A DNA stretch of 64,000 nt, taken from NCBI GenBank assembly GCA_022560025.1, contig JAFISE010000158.1, positions 1 to 64,000 of the forward strand. Reading direction: 5' to 3'. Within the stretch, counting starts at the first letter, position 1; each line of letters starts with the position of its first letter. Positions 10,823-22,300 of the stretch are shown here, one piece after another. The notes below the pieces were generated by a model, which did not search any database, was not told the DNA's origin, and saw only the letters and a list, made by a program, of their open reading frames with translations. Position numbers and translations under genes: made by a program. The DNA is from Stagonosporopsis chrysanthemi (taxonomy: Eukaryota; Ascomycota; Dothideomycetes; Pleosporales; Didymellaceae).

Positions 10823-11337
10823 ATGGCTCACAGTTCGCTCAAGGAGCGTCGTCGCAGCGACTACAAGTTCCACCTCGAGTACCGCACAAGATGGTAGGTT
10901 GCTGTCCTTGACCAGAGCACGTGCTCTACTCACATTGTCGATGCAGGAGCGACAATGACATGTACCACCACCTCAACAACAGCGTCTACTACTATCTCTT
11001 CGACTCGGTCGTAAACACCTACCTGATCAAGCACTGCTCACTTCACCCGCCCTCGTCCGCTCAGATCGGCCTGGTGGTGCACTCGCACTGCGACTACTTT
11101 GCCCCCACCGAGTTTCCTGCCGTTGTGGACCTCGCACTGCGAGTGAATAAGCTAGGCAAGAGCTCCGTGACTTACGAGATCGGCGTCTTCGAGCGTGGCC
11201 ACGAAGAGGTCAAGGCTGTCGGCGAGTTCATCCACGTCTTCGTCGACCGCGTGGGCAGAAAGCCAAGCAGCGCAGGCATGGCCGGTGAGCTGAGAAACGG
11301 CTTACAGAAGATCCAGGCCGATAGGGCGAAGCTATAG
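10823..11337 (+). CDS. Hotdog-fold thioesterase (4HBT family), two exons
   Basis: Exon 1 runs 10823-10893, the intron 10894-10946 has GTAGGT and GCAG ends, and exon 2 runs 10947-11337, giving 153 residues. The start is the first ATG in the frame. The N-terminal part carries RTRWSDNDMYHHLNNSVYYY, the D-x-x-x-H-x-N-N pattern of acyl-CoA/4-hydroxybenzoyl-CoA-type thioesterases in which Asp and Asn shape the active site. The following QIGLVVHSHCDYF strand is typical of the fold. It probably hydrolyses an acyl-CoA; the chain is not predictable. No targeting signal is obvious. It is divergently transcribed from the pseudouridine synthase, with about 130-260 bases between them depending on that gene's true start. 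Confidence 0.88.
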
Positions 11338-11815
11338 TAATCGAAGAACCGCGACTAGTCCGGCATGTGTGCAGTAGCCTACTCAAGTGTCGTGGCTGAC
11401 GCTCGTCAGCATCAAGTAAAGTCCGCTGCATGTTGAGGCGCGTAGTCTTGTCCAAGCAGGCCTTTAGCAACTTCGAGCTCGTTCGGCGAGCGCGGGGAAC
11501 CGCGGGGTACCAAGCTTTCATTCATCCATTACGCTGCCTTGTGCGTCCTGGCCTCGACTCGCCGCTGTATCTCTCGCTACCGGAATATGCACCTGAAAAC
11601 TCGTGCTACTCTCGAGAAGCTGGATTGAACAGACGATTGCAAGGGCTCAAATGCCTTAAAATAGTGTTACTTCACCGCAGACATGCCTGCACGATACACT
11701 CTACCGCTAGCGAAGATCAATGCAAGCAAAATCAGACGCATCATCTGTATGCCGTAGTTCATCGGTACAGATACGCTGCTGCATTGCACGCCTACAAGCA
11801 CTTGATCTAATTGAT

Positions 11816-11995
11816 GTACGAAGAAGCTCGTTTCTTTTGAGCGATTGTTTGGGGGACAAGAGATCACTACGACTCCCACAACAAATGCACTAAATTTTTC
11901 TGCGCAGACATGTAGTCTCTGTCTCTGCTCTCTTGGCAACTAAAGCCGAATTTGAATGTATTCAGTGGTAATTGTAGTGCGCACTACAGATCAAG
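11816..11995 (+). repeat. Dispersed repeat family, copy C
   Basis: It begins with GTACGAAGAAGCTCGTTTCTTT, shared with copy B, and continues through ACAACAAATGCACTAAA, CGCAGACATGTAGTC and an ATTCAGTGGTAATTGTAGTGC end that resembles copy A. It is more diverged than copies B and D. No coding potential is seen. Confidence 0.5.
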
Positions 11996-12999
11996 TGAGG
12001 GCATCACGTAAATCTGATCGGCCACGGGAGCTAGCTCAACCAATTGCCCAGACCGCATTGCTCAGCTCTAGATCCTCAGCCCCAACGCGCCGGACCCGAT
12101 TTCGTTTCCAGCATCGCGGCGCTATCGCCCGCTTGTTCGCCTCACAGGACCCAATTTGGACTGCGTACCAAATACTTCGTCCATCACGCCTTTCTCCGGA
12201 CGTTCGATGGCTTTTCATAGAATCCCACTCTTCTACGCTTGGCCACATCTGTACAGACAAGGCAGCCTGATCGTGAACTTTGGTTTGGGACACACGTGCT
12301 GGGGATCCGTGAGCCTGGCTCGCCATCGCGGATAGGCGTTTGATACCACCATACGCTAGATTTGCCGGTAGATCGACAACCTGACCGGAATTCTTTCGTG
12401 CAAGTGCACTGCGTGTTCAGACTACTTCTGCTTCTTCTAAGCATCTGAGTAACCTAATCTGGGTTGGCATCATTCTGCGTCTGGGTACGCAACGAATGGC
12501 AACTGGACCACGCTACATCGAACTGCCGCTGCTCTTTATCTAGGGCTCCCGTCCACGGAAGACTATCGATACCATGCTTTGACAGAGACTCTCAGCTGTG
12601 TCTACACTGCTGGATCTCATGAGGCTGCGAGTCTAGTCAAGTGGATACAAGCAATGCATGGCTGGTCTCGATCGACTTTTGTTCGCTTGGCGACCGCCAC
12701 TCCCATTCTCAGATCTACTTACAACCCATGACGGTGTGATTTCAAGCCCCAGCTTCATCGCCAAGGCAGCTACTTCACCTTGGCAGTATCCGATCGGTCC
12801 AGTGAACGCAGTGGACGTCTCTAAGCCAGCCAAGCTTCAAGCCTCATCTTGCGTGGGTTGCTTGTTGTAGCAAGTAGTTGTAGGCCTACGGCCAGGCCTG
12901 CAGCTGACGGAATGTCTAGATGCTATGCTTTGGGATTCGGTCGGACAACCCGATGGTCGTCGTCGAAGCTCGACTATCAGGCCAGCGGTTCATTATGCA
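11996..12999. other. Gene-free kilobase with a possible coding remnant
   Basis: No intact gene is found. A plus-strand frame at about 12525-12729 reads a protein-like stretch (LYLGLPSTEDYRYHAL, then VKWIQAMHGWSRSTF) and ends at TGA. I do not recognise a family and cannot find flanking exons. It may be a relic of a gene or of a transposon. The last few hundred bases are the promoter region of the peroxidase. Confidence 0.3.
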
Positions 13000-13006
13000 T
13001 ATAAGG
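13000..13006 (+). promoter_or_regulatory. TATA-like box of the peroxidase gene
   Basis: TATAAGG lies 115 bases before the peroxidase ATG, with a pyrimidine/adenine-rich leader between them. Position and context fit a core promoter. Confidence 0.4.
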
Positions 13007-13114
13007 ACCTCTGAAAGTCTGATCAACTATCATCTCAGCAGCTTCAACTCCAATCATCCGTTTGAGGAACACGAGACAGCCTTCTCTTCCTCACACCATA
13101 CCTCAACACCCAAT

Positions 13115-14133
13115 ATGCACTTCGCCAACTTGCTTCTGCTGGCTTCGTCAGCGACTGCCATCTCCCTCCCAAATTTCCCAGATATCTCATCCCTCTTTGC
13201 ACGCGCTCCATCATGTCCAGCTGTCTGGACTCAGATCTCTAAAGAACTTACTGGGAAGTTCTTGACAGACGGGCAATGCAATCCGGATGCTCGTGCTGCT
13301 ATTCGCGCTGTCTTCCACGACTGCGGTGGTACGTCCCACTCCTTCACATCGCAAAGATATATGCTAACAAATTCCAGCATGGAACAAGGCATTAGGCGCA
13401 AAGCACGGCTGTGACGGGAGCCTTCTCCTCGAACTTGAACAACCCGAGAACAAGGGTCTCCGACCCATCGTAGAATACCTTCAAGGCGTCGCTCAAAGAT
13501 ACTCTGTCAGCGTCGCAGACACCATCGGTAAGATCCCTTCTACTATCCCTCTCAACGACCTTACTAACAGCCCCAGTCTTCGCTGGCTCTCACGCAATTG
13601 TAACCTGCCCCGGCGGCCCCCGCGTGCAGACCTACATCGGACGCAATGACTCCAACACCGTTGCCCCTCCAAACCTGCTTCCTGACGTCAACGCCTCAGC
13701 AGACAGTCTGTTCCAGCTCTTCTTGGACAAAGGCCTCGACGCAAGCGACCTCGCTGCGCTCCTCGGCGCCCACAGCACCAGCAACCAATTCCACTTCGAC
13801 GAGACACCTGGCCGCGCAGGCCTACCTCAGGATAGCACTCCAGGTGTCTGGGATGTGAAATACTACGCCGAAACGACTGCACCGCCCCAGGGCGTGTTGG
13901 TGCTGCCGTCTGATGCTAAGCTGGCGGCGCATGCCACCGTTGGCAAGCAGTTCAAGGGCTTTGTGGGCAATGCAGGCAAGTGGAATGGCAAGTTTGCGGA
14001 TGCGATGGCGAGAATGGAGAGGTTTGGGTCGAATGGTTTGACTGGGCTGGTGGATTGTACCAATGCGCTTCCTAGCGCGACAAATGTCAAGAGGGAGATG
14101 AAGGGACTGCCGGTATTTGCACCTAGGCATTAA
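13115..14133 (+). CDS. Secreted class II (ligninase-type) heme peroxidase, three exons
   Basis: The exons are 13115-13328, 13378-13527 and 13577-14133. Both introns are 49 bases with consensus ends, and the joined frame gives 306 residues. The first ~17 residues form a signal peptide (MHFANLLLLASSATAI). The distal heme site is seen as AAIRAVFHDCG (Arg64, Phe67, His68 in my count). CDGSLLLELEQPEN provides the distal calcium-site Asp and a conserved Glu, and the proximal His lies in DLAALLGAHSTSNQF. FAGSHAIVTCPGGP resembles the family's central helix. These enzymes oxidise phenolics, Mn(II) or lignin-like substrates outside the cell. I did not establish whether an Mn-binding triad or surface Trp is present. 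The length is a little short for lignin peroxidase but normal for ascomycete members. Confidence 0.9.
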
Positions 14134-14187
14134 AAAGGTTTTTTAGACCCAATTTGAATCAAAAGTTTTAGAACATGTTCAAATCAT

Positions 14188-14703
14188 TTTGCTCTACCGT
14201 ACCCAGGAGCTTCCGAGCAGCCATTTGGCACGATGCGTTGCTACGAAGAAACTCTTTTTTTTAGGCAATCGTTCTTGGGAACGATAGACCCCTAAGTTGG
14301 CTACAACACCCACAACTAATTTATTGAACGTGTTTGCCTGTCAATGTAGTGCTTACTACTCTGTATACTTTAGGCTACTAGAGTTAGGACTTAATTGTGT
14401 TCTGCAGTTCAGCACGCAGGAAAGACTTAGGGAGGAGCGCATGTAGAGCTGATCAGCCAAAAAAAAAAAAGTTCCTTAGTAGTACTGTAGGGACGAACTA
14501 ACTAGGCCTACAAGCTAGTGATTGTTGTTGGCTTCACATCAGATTCGAACATCTGTATTACTTTTTAATCAGTCAACTGGCAGCAGCTACAGGCCTGCTA
14601 CATGGCTGTGACTCCACTTGTTCTATTCCTCACGGAGCCACCTTAAAATCCTTCAATAGTGCCAAATGGCTGCTGGGAAGCTCCCGGGTGCGGTAGAGCA
14701 AAC
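14188..14703. mobile_element. Inverted-repeat-bounded element (~516 b), non-coding
   Basis: The two ends are inverted copies of about 44 bases: 14188-14232 reads TTTGCTCTACCG(T)ACCC(A)GGAGC and so on to the ATTTGGCAC end, and 14660-14703 is its complement with only a few mismatches. Such long terminal inverted repeats with no coding capacity fit a MITE-like DNA element. I could not define a target duplication with confidence. Copy D of the dispersed repeat lies inside the left half. A short poly-A run is at 14460-14470. Confidence 0.6.
14240..14415 (+). repeat. Dispersed repeat family, copy D (nested)
   Basis: It shares with copy B the blocks AATCGTTCTTGGGA, CTAAGTTGGCTACAAC, TGTTTGCCTGTCAATGTAG and GAGTTAGGACTTAATTGTGT. 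It is nested in the inverted-repeat element at 14188-14703, so it either is the element's core or was inserted into it. Confidence 0.55.
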
Positions 14704-14849
14704 TCATATCAACCATCAACATGTACCCATGTCTAGCTTAATGCCGTCACAAGCACAACGGTACTTGGATTGATGCAACGCTTCAATAGCCTCACGCTAA
14801 ATCGGCTTTTCAGCATTCGCATCACAGCGTCGCCTACGTAACTCCTAAC

Positions 14850-15600
14850 TTAGGCCGTGTCCGGCTCGAAATCATACCCAAACACGATGGCATCAACCTT
14901 CCTCCCCGGATAGCTCTTAAGGACACCACACTTCTTGACCCTCCCAATGCGCTCAAAGCCCAGCGAATCCCAAATCTTCGTCGATGCAACGTTCGTCTCG
15001 TAAACCAGATTGAACACAGAATACGTGAACCCCTGTCGTCGTCAGTAACCCGCGTTTGCAACCCCTTCCATCCACTTCCCCACAACACGAACGAAAACCA
15101 CATACCAATTTCGGCGCCCACTCTAAATACTGCCTCCCGAGCGCTTTCCCCACGCCCTTCCCCCTCGCACTCTTCGTAACCAAAAACCCCGCATTGCACA
15201 CATGGCTGCTCCTCCCCGGATAATTCGGCTTCGTATAGAAACTGCCCAAACACAGCGTCTCCCAATCTGCGCCCTCCCCCAACCCCTGCACGTCCTCCAC
15301 CCCGCCAAACTCGCCCTCCAGCATCACCGCCCCAAACACCCCGAACCAATACGGCCCGAACCCGGACAGTGGCAGCGCCTCCAGCATCGGGTACGTGTCG
15401 CCGGCTTCGATCTCGGCCGCGAGCTGCGCGTGCAGGAAGGCGACGAGCGAGTCCGGCACCTGCGAGAGCGAGGTGAAGGGGATGATGGTTGCAGGGGTGT
15501 TGTTGCGCAGCGTCACGTGCGCGGCGGTGAAGGAGTGGGCTGCGGCATTGAGCTTGTGCAGGATTGGGGGGGAAGTGGGGTCGTCGAGCATGGCGGGCAT
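14850..15600 (-). CDS. GNAT N-acetyltransferase, Mpr1-like, two exons
   Basis: Exon 1 runs 15600-15106, the intron has a GTATGT donor and GACGACAG acceptor (73 bases), and exon 2 runs 15032-14850, giving 225 residues. The acetyl-CoA pyrophosphate loop is visible as ARGKGVGKALG, preceded by SHVCNAGFLV and followed by YLEWAPKLGFTYSVFNLVY, ETNVAS and KIWDSLGFERIGRV. This pattern (FYIKPNY-like, NCNAGFLV, WAPLLGYKYSIFNLV) is that of yeast Mpr1, which acetylates azetidine-2-carboxylate and proline-pathway intermediates and helps oxidative tolerance. I therefore infer an amino-acid N-acetyltransferase. The start at 15600 was chosen because residues upstream in the open frame are unlike the family and Pro/His-rich. 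Confidence 0.85.
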
Positions 15601-16061
15601 GGTGGCGATGGGTGGCTGCTGATTGGGCGGTTGGTGGAAATCGGGGGGAAGATGATGGTGGTCTTTGGTTTTTTGGGGTTGAGTCTCAACGATGCGGGTT
15701 TTGAGGCTGATAGGGCGTGCGCGTGTAAGAGGCTGTCGTGGGGTGGAGCTACCGGGGGTGGATCCGAGGCGCGGGGCTCCGATCTCGCAGGCAGAGCGGG
15801 TGGTCGTGCTGTTGCCGTCGGGGAGCACAAAGCTTCGTTGGAGACTTCATCTCTACCTTTGAGAATGGAGCAGCACGCGCCGGTCTTTCCCTCGTGGCCT
15901 CAGTTTTGCATCACTATAAATTTCAAATAACTACTGTTATAGGAAGCCTCTCAGGTCTTTCCTGGTGATGTCAAGACGTGAATTCAGCATTCATCAGCCG
16001 CGCAGTAAGAAACCAGGCACGTGACAACGTGGCAGTTCGGCGGCTTAAAGGTGGGGCATCG

Positions 16062-17483
16062 ATGCTACAAGCTCGCCCCTCCTTTTACTTCATGAAGCGC
16101 ACCCGTTCGACTCCACACGGCATCATGGAACCAGCAAACGCGTCAAGTGCCGAGAAGGGAGACACAAAGCTTCCAGCGTGGCTTGCAAATCATTTGAACA
16201 TCGAATGGAGTACAGACGATGTCGACGCGCTACTCGATTCAATCGACGCGAGCCAGGGCCCACAGCCACCCACATTGCCCCACCTGCCTGCTGAACTACT
16301 CGTCCTAATACTCGAGTATGTCCCAGTCGCTTACATTCTGGACTGGCGACTGGTCTGTCATGGCTTCCGCGATGCAATTGATGGGCCAATTCTATATCAC
16401 CATCTTCAGAGGACGCAATTACTCGGCTACCTGGGACCCAGGACCTCGACCATCATGGACAGACTGACTGATGAGGAATATGAAGATTTGCACCTCGTGA
16501 CTGCACCATTTGATTCTCTGCGGTCTGGTGAACCACATACAAAGACAGGTGCAGCATGGAGTCGCTCGCACGCCGTCTTCAAAATGGATGCGCAGTGGTG
16601 CGACCTGCATCGCTCGTGGGACACCCCCGGCAATGGTCTACCTTCTGTGAACAGCCTACTCAGCCAACTTGACCTTCATCGATCGCGTCAAGGCTTCGGG
16701 TCTTTAATTTGGGCAATCAAACTGGACACAGCCGTGCTCGACTTAGATCTGCCCCTAGAACCAGAACGGCGTACGTTCGATGTGAGCGTCAACCTGGACT
16801 CTTCAGCAGCAATGGCGACAGTATTGGTTGAGTGGAAGCCAATGCTTTTTCGATTCATCAAGACCGAGACAGCGCTCCGCCATCTCATGGCCGACAAACG
16901 CGACGCGGGTATCACTTTCAGCCTTGCCGAGGACGCTTTGCGCGCCGTACGCCGACAGCGACTCCACGCTGCGCTGGACCCCGAAAACAGAATTGACCGG
17001 CACCTCAAATGGTCGCTGCGTCTCTTAAGGCCTCTATGGCACCTCACAGGGCCCAGGGACCCATCGCTGCTCGACGTTGTGGAAGACGATGCGGTGGGGA
17101 CGCTGCTGCTGCTCCGCCGGACAGCGTTGCTGAGCCAGCAGCAGATCAAGCATCTCCACAATCTAGCAGTAGAGTACACACGCATGACCAACATGTTGAG
17201 CGGGCTCTCGCATTCTATCAGGACGCTGAAGACCCACCTCATCCTCCCGGGTCACGATGACACGCTGTACTTTGATACTCCGCAGGTGCAAATGGAAGCT
17301 CGCCGACTCCCGCTCAATCCTGTGGCATGGTCGGATGAGCAGAGGATTAGTGTTGAGGCGAGATTACAGCGCTGGAAGGCACAGAAGAGTCTTGTCAAGC
17401 AGATGCAGATGCTGATGGTGGCATCGCAGGAGGCGCGGTCGGTGCCTGAGGACGCCTTTGACGCGTTGGACTCTGACTTCTGA
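16062..17483 (+). CDS. F-box protein
   Basis: This is a single long frame. An F-box is visible about 40-110 residues in: LPHLPAELLVLILEYVP, VAYILDWRLVCHGFRDAI. It matches the L-P-x-E-(I/L)-L ... R-x-V-C-x-x-(F/W) pattern and is followed by a hydrophobic segment at a filled-pocket position. The rest (about 350 residues) is helical and unlike WD40 or LRR repeats, so the substrate-binding part is unrecognised. F-box proteins bind Skp1 in SCF ubiquitin ligases. The open frame begins with GTG at 15978; ATG at 16062 is the first, and another is at 16092, so the exact start is uncertain. It is convergent with the GFA-domain gene, with about 156 bases between stops. Confidence 0.85.
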   Translation: MLQARPSFYFMKRTRSTPHGIMEPANASSAEKGDTKLPAWLANHLNIEWSTDDVDALLDSIDASQGPQPPTLPHLPAELLVLILEYVPVAYILDWRLVCHGFRDAIDGPILYHHLQRTQLLGYLGPRTSTIMDRLTDEEYEDLHLVTAPFDSLRSGEPHTKTGAAWSRSHAVFKMDAQWCDLHRSWDTPGNGLPSVNSLLSQLDLHRSRQGFGSLIWAIKLDTAVLDLDLPLEPERRTFDVSVNLDSSAAMATVLVEWKPMLFRFIKTETALRHLMADKRDAGITFSLAEDALRAVRRQRLHAALDPENRIDRHLKWSLRLLRPLWHLTGPRDPSLLDVVEDDAVGTLLLLRRTALLSQQQIKHLHNLAVEYTRMTNMLSGLSHSIRTLKTHLILPGHDDTLYFDTPQVQMEARRLPLNPVAWSDEQRISVEARLQRWKAQKSLVKQMQMLMVASQEARSVPEDAFDALDSDF

Positions 17484-17639
17484 GCAAACACATACATGAT
17501 ACCACCGCAGCAGACATCTTGGTAGCGTATTTCCTCTTGTCACAAAGCAGACTCCTGGAGGCAACTACATGCTGGTGAATCAAACACTTCGGTTCACGTC
17601 CTACTTGCAGAGCCGACCCCAACCACATCCCCCACTCCG

Positions 17640-18159
17640 TCACATTTCCGCAACCTCAAGCCACTCTGGCTTATCCTGCGTAAAATACATGGACCCCGGC
17701 TTAGCCAGCTGCTCAAACAATCCGCCCTTGAAAACAATCTTCGGCGAATCCTCCGACAACAACGTCGCAACCGGACTTGATTCTAAGCGTCAGCAATGCC
17801 CGTCCAGGGAGCGCCTCAATCACATCAAACTCACCTCCCGCACGTCCCGCAAAACTGCCGGACGATCGTGTTGCCGCTCGTCGTGTCGCTGTCGCGGTAC
17901 GATCGGAGCGTGCCATTGGCGTCTTCGATCGTGGCCTCTGATTTGTCCATTATGTACACGATGGAGCCTGCTGTTCCGCCCTGGCGGCGGCAGTTTACGC
18001 TGCAGAGTGGATTTTAGTCATGTGATCTTGCGGGATTTGTGGTTTTGGGCGCGTGGACAGCGCAGGGTGGGGGGCGTACCAGAAGCAGATGGTGGATTGC
18101 TTTGGCATCTCGGCGAGGGAGACTTTGATGCTCGCGCAGTTGCAGCGGCCTGTTACCAT
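17640..18159 (-). CDS. GFA/CENP-V-type zinc-binding protein, three exons
   Basis: The exons are 18159-18080, 17999-17835 and 17775-17640. The introns are 80 and 59 bases with consensus donors, and the joined frame gives 126 residues. The zinc ligands of the GFA (glutathione-dependent formaldehyde-activating enzyme) fold are all present: C-x-C near residues 6-8 (GRCNCAS), C-x-C-x-x-C at about 25-30 (CFCVNCRRQ) and C-x-x-C at about 77-80 (FCGTCGSPV). The C-terminal IVFKGGLFEQ strand is typical. Many fungal members have no tested function; binding of glutathione adducts is the usual inference. It is likely cytosolic. Confidence 0.88.
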
Positions 18160-19331
18160 GGTGGCGAGTTTTCTTTTGGTGAAGCTGAAGGAAATATTTG
18201 CCGAGAGCGGGCGAGGAATTGGATTGGGGTTGAGCCTAAGTTGGAGGTTCGAGGTTGTGGATGGCGCAGTGGGTCAGCCAGTCTTCTGCGGAGTTGAGAG
18301 TGGGCCCTCCCCTCGGCTACTTGGCGAGTCGATGTCAATGTACGCGCATAGATAGAACGCATGGAATGCATGGCGGTGAATGCTGTGTATGCTGTTCAGG
18401 GAATTTTGGTTCGCGCTGAATGCACTTGAAGCAAAAAGCCGAGGGTCTAAATTGGAAGGTGTTAGCATCGCCATGTTACAGCCTGCTTGCTGATGCTGAC
18501 ACGGTTTGAGCAGCGTGCTGCATCAATTCAAGGCCTGTCATGTCCTTGCTGTTCGAGTTACGGGCTGATGCGGACGTTCAGTGGAAGCACGAGGGTAACA
18601 ACGTTTCAGCAATATCAGTGTTGGTGTCAACACATTGTCGAGCGTATCGAGGACGAGCCCAAAAGCAAAGGCAGCTCAGAATCGTGATCAAGACGGAGGG
18701 AAGAGAAGAGACGTTGACGGGTTGATATAAGATTGATTGCTGATGGTGCTATCGCCCAGAGAGGAAAGGCGCAACATGTAGTCCCCCTCGTATGGCTTGA
18801 AGCTGTTTGACATATTGGGAAGTGTCGCGAGCGCAATTCCTATCGTTATTCTCGAGACACTTCCCCCAACCAATGATTTGGGTTGTGCAGTAATGTGCTC
18901 TGCAAACAGCTGCCGATACGAGAGAAGTGCATGGCAGCTCCCTTTGCGGTGGCGAGCAACACCGAGATGATTGGCTGCAATGAGTGCGGGCTTAACGACA
19001 CTAGAGAAGTTGGAAGCGAATTACGTTCTCGACCAAGCCGACGTCTTTGTAGAAGTTTACGAGGCGAAGCCCCATTATACTGATAAGCATTTCCAAGCGC
19101 GTACTGTCGAGAACATGTGGTGCCAGCAATGATGTGAGTAGGTTCTCAGTCTGCTTGTATGCCTCCGCGTATATTTCGACAGCTCTCGCGTTACCTACGA
19201 TCGGCAGTCGCGGTTACAGAACTAGCAGAATCTGCGACTGCATGTCCGTCTTTGGCATAGAGGAATCTGGTTCCAGGGTGGTTTGATGTGACAAGGATGT
19301 TGGTGAGACTGCAGTGCGAGACACAGTCCGT
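18160..19331. other. Intergenic, no gene seen
   Basis: About 1.2 kb between the GFA-domain gene and the 3' end of the histidine kinase. No family motif, signal peptide or plausible exon chain was found on either strand. The left part is the promoter of the GFA gene. Confidence 0.4.
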
Positions 19332-22300
19332 TCACGAGGGCGCAACCAAGGTGCTGATCTTGGCCAGCAATTCCGCAACCCGGAAGGGTTTCGGCACAAC
19401 TTCGTCCATCCCGGCTTCTCGAGCCTTTTTGATCTGTTCTGCTCTCACATTTGCTGTAATACCGATGATCAGGCTTCTGGTAGCGCACTGTTGCTGTTCG
19501 ATAGCTCGGATTTGTTTGGTGGCATATATCCCGTCGCAAACAGGCATCTCCCAATCCATCAAAATGCAGTCGAAATATGGCGAAACGTCGTCGGGGGTCG
19601 CTGTGTTGTACTTTGCGGGCTGGCCGTACTTTCGAAGCATTATGTCAACTGCTTCTCCGCCGTGACTGCTTATCTGCACGCTGCATCCTGCTCTCCTCAA
19701 TTGCTTTGCAAGGACCGTCTGGTTGAGGAGGTTATCTTCGACGATGAGTATGTTGTAAGAGCCTTTGGGTATCGAGGTGCCCGAGTCTTGGCTGTTCCCC
19801 AGGCTCAGAGGTTCAGAAACTGTTAGCACAGGTAATGGGTTACTGGAGTTTGTCCCGAGGCTAGTGTGCGTGCTTTGTGCTGTCAAGTGCCGAACCTTGG
19901 TATAGAACGCGAAGGTACTGCCGACACCTACCGCTGATTCAATACCAATGCAACCGCCTTGTAGTTCGGTTAGTTCTCGAGAAATATAGAGACCAAGGCC
20001 CGAGCCACCGTATTTGGTATGAGTTCTCCTGTCTGCTTGCTCGAACTTCGTGAATATCCTTTCCAGCGCAGCTGGGGGTATGCCGACACCACTGTCCTGC
20101 ACGGCGAAGTACAAGTAGGCGGCAACTCCTTTCCCGTAATCTGGATCCTGAATCAGATCTGGACGCGAGAGGCCTGTGCAATGCCATTCGAAGTCTTGGC
20201 CAAAGAGCTGTGGTGGCGGAGAGGCATGACTCGAACCGCAGCGAACAGCGATATTTCTGACTGGTTGAGTTTTCGTGAATTTGATCGCATTTGTGATTAG
20301 GTTGACCAGAACTTGTAACAGTCGGGACGCATCGCCGTGGAAAGTCGATACCGATGATACGTTTTGTTTCGCGTCCACAGGTACTACATCAACAACAGTG
20401 CTGATGTTGATTTTGTTGGCCTCGAACTCAGCCTTGAACATCTGCATAACTTGATTAAGGAGTTCTTTTGGGTGGAAGGCGGCCGGCGATATGGCCAAAA
20501 GTTGTGAGTCGAGTTTGCCAAGCGTAAGTACGTCGTCGATAATGCGCTTCTGATGCGCAGCGCAAAAGAGGATTGACTCAGCGGCTTCCACGTTAAGCTT
20601 AATGATCTGTTGAAGTGACTCAACACTCATAGCAGCTTTCGAATCTTGAAGGGATAGCAAAATACCATCGGCGGATTGTGTAATGGCGGAAAGTGGGTTA
20701 CGCATCTCGTGCGATGTGATGTCAACAAACTCCTCTTGTATGCGTCTTTCTCTTTGCGCAGCTTCCGCATTGCGGAGTTGCATCTGCTCCGCCCATTTGA
20801 GGTGGGAAATGTTGGTTATGGAGCCTGTAATAGAAGAGGCTGTGCTGTCTGCATTTCGATTTAGTGAAGCAGAGTACATAACCCAGAATGGCTCATTGGC
20901 ATTTTGTGAGCCAGGATCCACTCCAGGTGGCTGCCAGATTCGTTTTAGTCGCAAGGTATCGGATATATCGTCGCCATGCATAAGGCATCTGCCCATCTTC
21001 TCATTCGCGCGATCGTGATCATCAGGATGTATGTAATCTGTCCATGCAAAGGAGTCTTCCTGTCGTTGACCGGGAAGAACACCCATTATCTCGAAGAACT
21101 GATTGTTCGCCCAATGCAACGCTCCATCGGCGGCTAGCTCATAGATTCCGACCGGAACGACCTGGGCCATTCTACTTGCACGTTTCTCGCTCTCGCTCAG
21201 TTCCGTTGTCAATATTTTCTCTCTTATCCGGGAATCCTGTCGAAAAGTCGCTCTTGTGGCGGTCTCGTTGAGTTGACGGGCTAGTTCTGATACAAATTGC
21301 TCGTGGTCCTCATCAAAATCTCTGCGGGGGTTGAGAGCTAGTACGACGAACCCTACGATCGACAACTCATTCTTCATAGGTACTACGGCAAGATGTCGGC
21401 TTGGCTCACCGAAGCCCAACCAATCGATATCTTGCAGTATTCTGGCGTCGATCGACTCTATTGACAAATCCTTGAAGAAAGCATTTTGGTCAGAACTGAA
21501 GCAAACGGTAGAGCGATAGAAACTTACAATAATCAAGACGTCCGTCGATATCGCCCGAGCGCGCTCAATAAGAGATGCGATGGCAGCTTCTTCACCAACG
21601 GATATGAGCTATATTGCAGGTTTGATCAGCCAGACACCTTACGAGGGGCGGGCTTGTGTAGCAAAACTGACATTAATTTCGCTCGGAGCCGCGGTATATT
21701 TTGCTCCGAGGCCGATAGTGTTCTCACGGCGCAGTCGCTCATTCAGTGGATCATAGTCATCCATGCTGTACATGATAGCCATAGGGATATCGCGAGGATG
21801 CCCTTGGAGAACGTCATGAATGTGTTGCCAGAACGACTGATCAGCTGACAGCGATGAGTGCTCAAGCTGCTTGATGATCTTCGTCCGGCGGTCTCGTAAC
21901 GTAGTTCTTGTGACCTCTGCCCATGAGGAGTAGGTCCCAGCGTAGCTTCCATCATCACCTTTGAGCGCAATCAGACTACCTTCCCACCATGATTCCTCCA
22001 AGTAGCCGTGACGCATTGTGGGGAGCTCTACTCCCTGGTGGGTGATTCCGTGTTGGCCATCTTCGAGGGCGCGGATTAAGTGACCAAAGCGCTCCCAGGC
22101 ATGTGGGAGGCACTCTTCAATAGGGTGACCGAGCACGGCTGGATGGAAGGTTCCCAGGAGAGGAACTGCAGCTTCATTGTAGATTCCGATCCGCCGAGAG
22201 CCCCAGTATATCGTAGCAGGCTTGGGGTCTGCGAGCAGCATCTGCGTAAACAACTGCATTGGACGGTGCCAGGTGTGTAGAGGCCCTAGCAGCGTCGATC

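Noticed and set aside
9615..10958. Plus-strand open frame of 447 codons
   Set aside because: It lies opposite the pseudouridine synthase and its peptide has no motif; it is the antisense shadow of a GC-rich gene.
14953..15930. Plus-strand frames opposite the GNAT gene
   Set aside because: No motifs; the minus-strand frame carries the full acetyltransferase signature and splice sites.
21505..21540. A 32-base intron in the histidine kinase at GTAAGT ... TTCAG
   Set aside because: Too short and it would shift the frame; the sequence reads through in frame.
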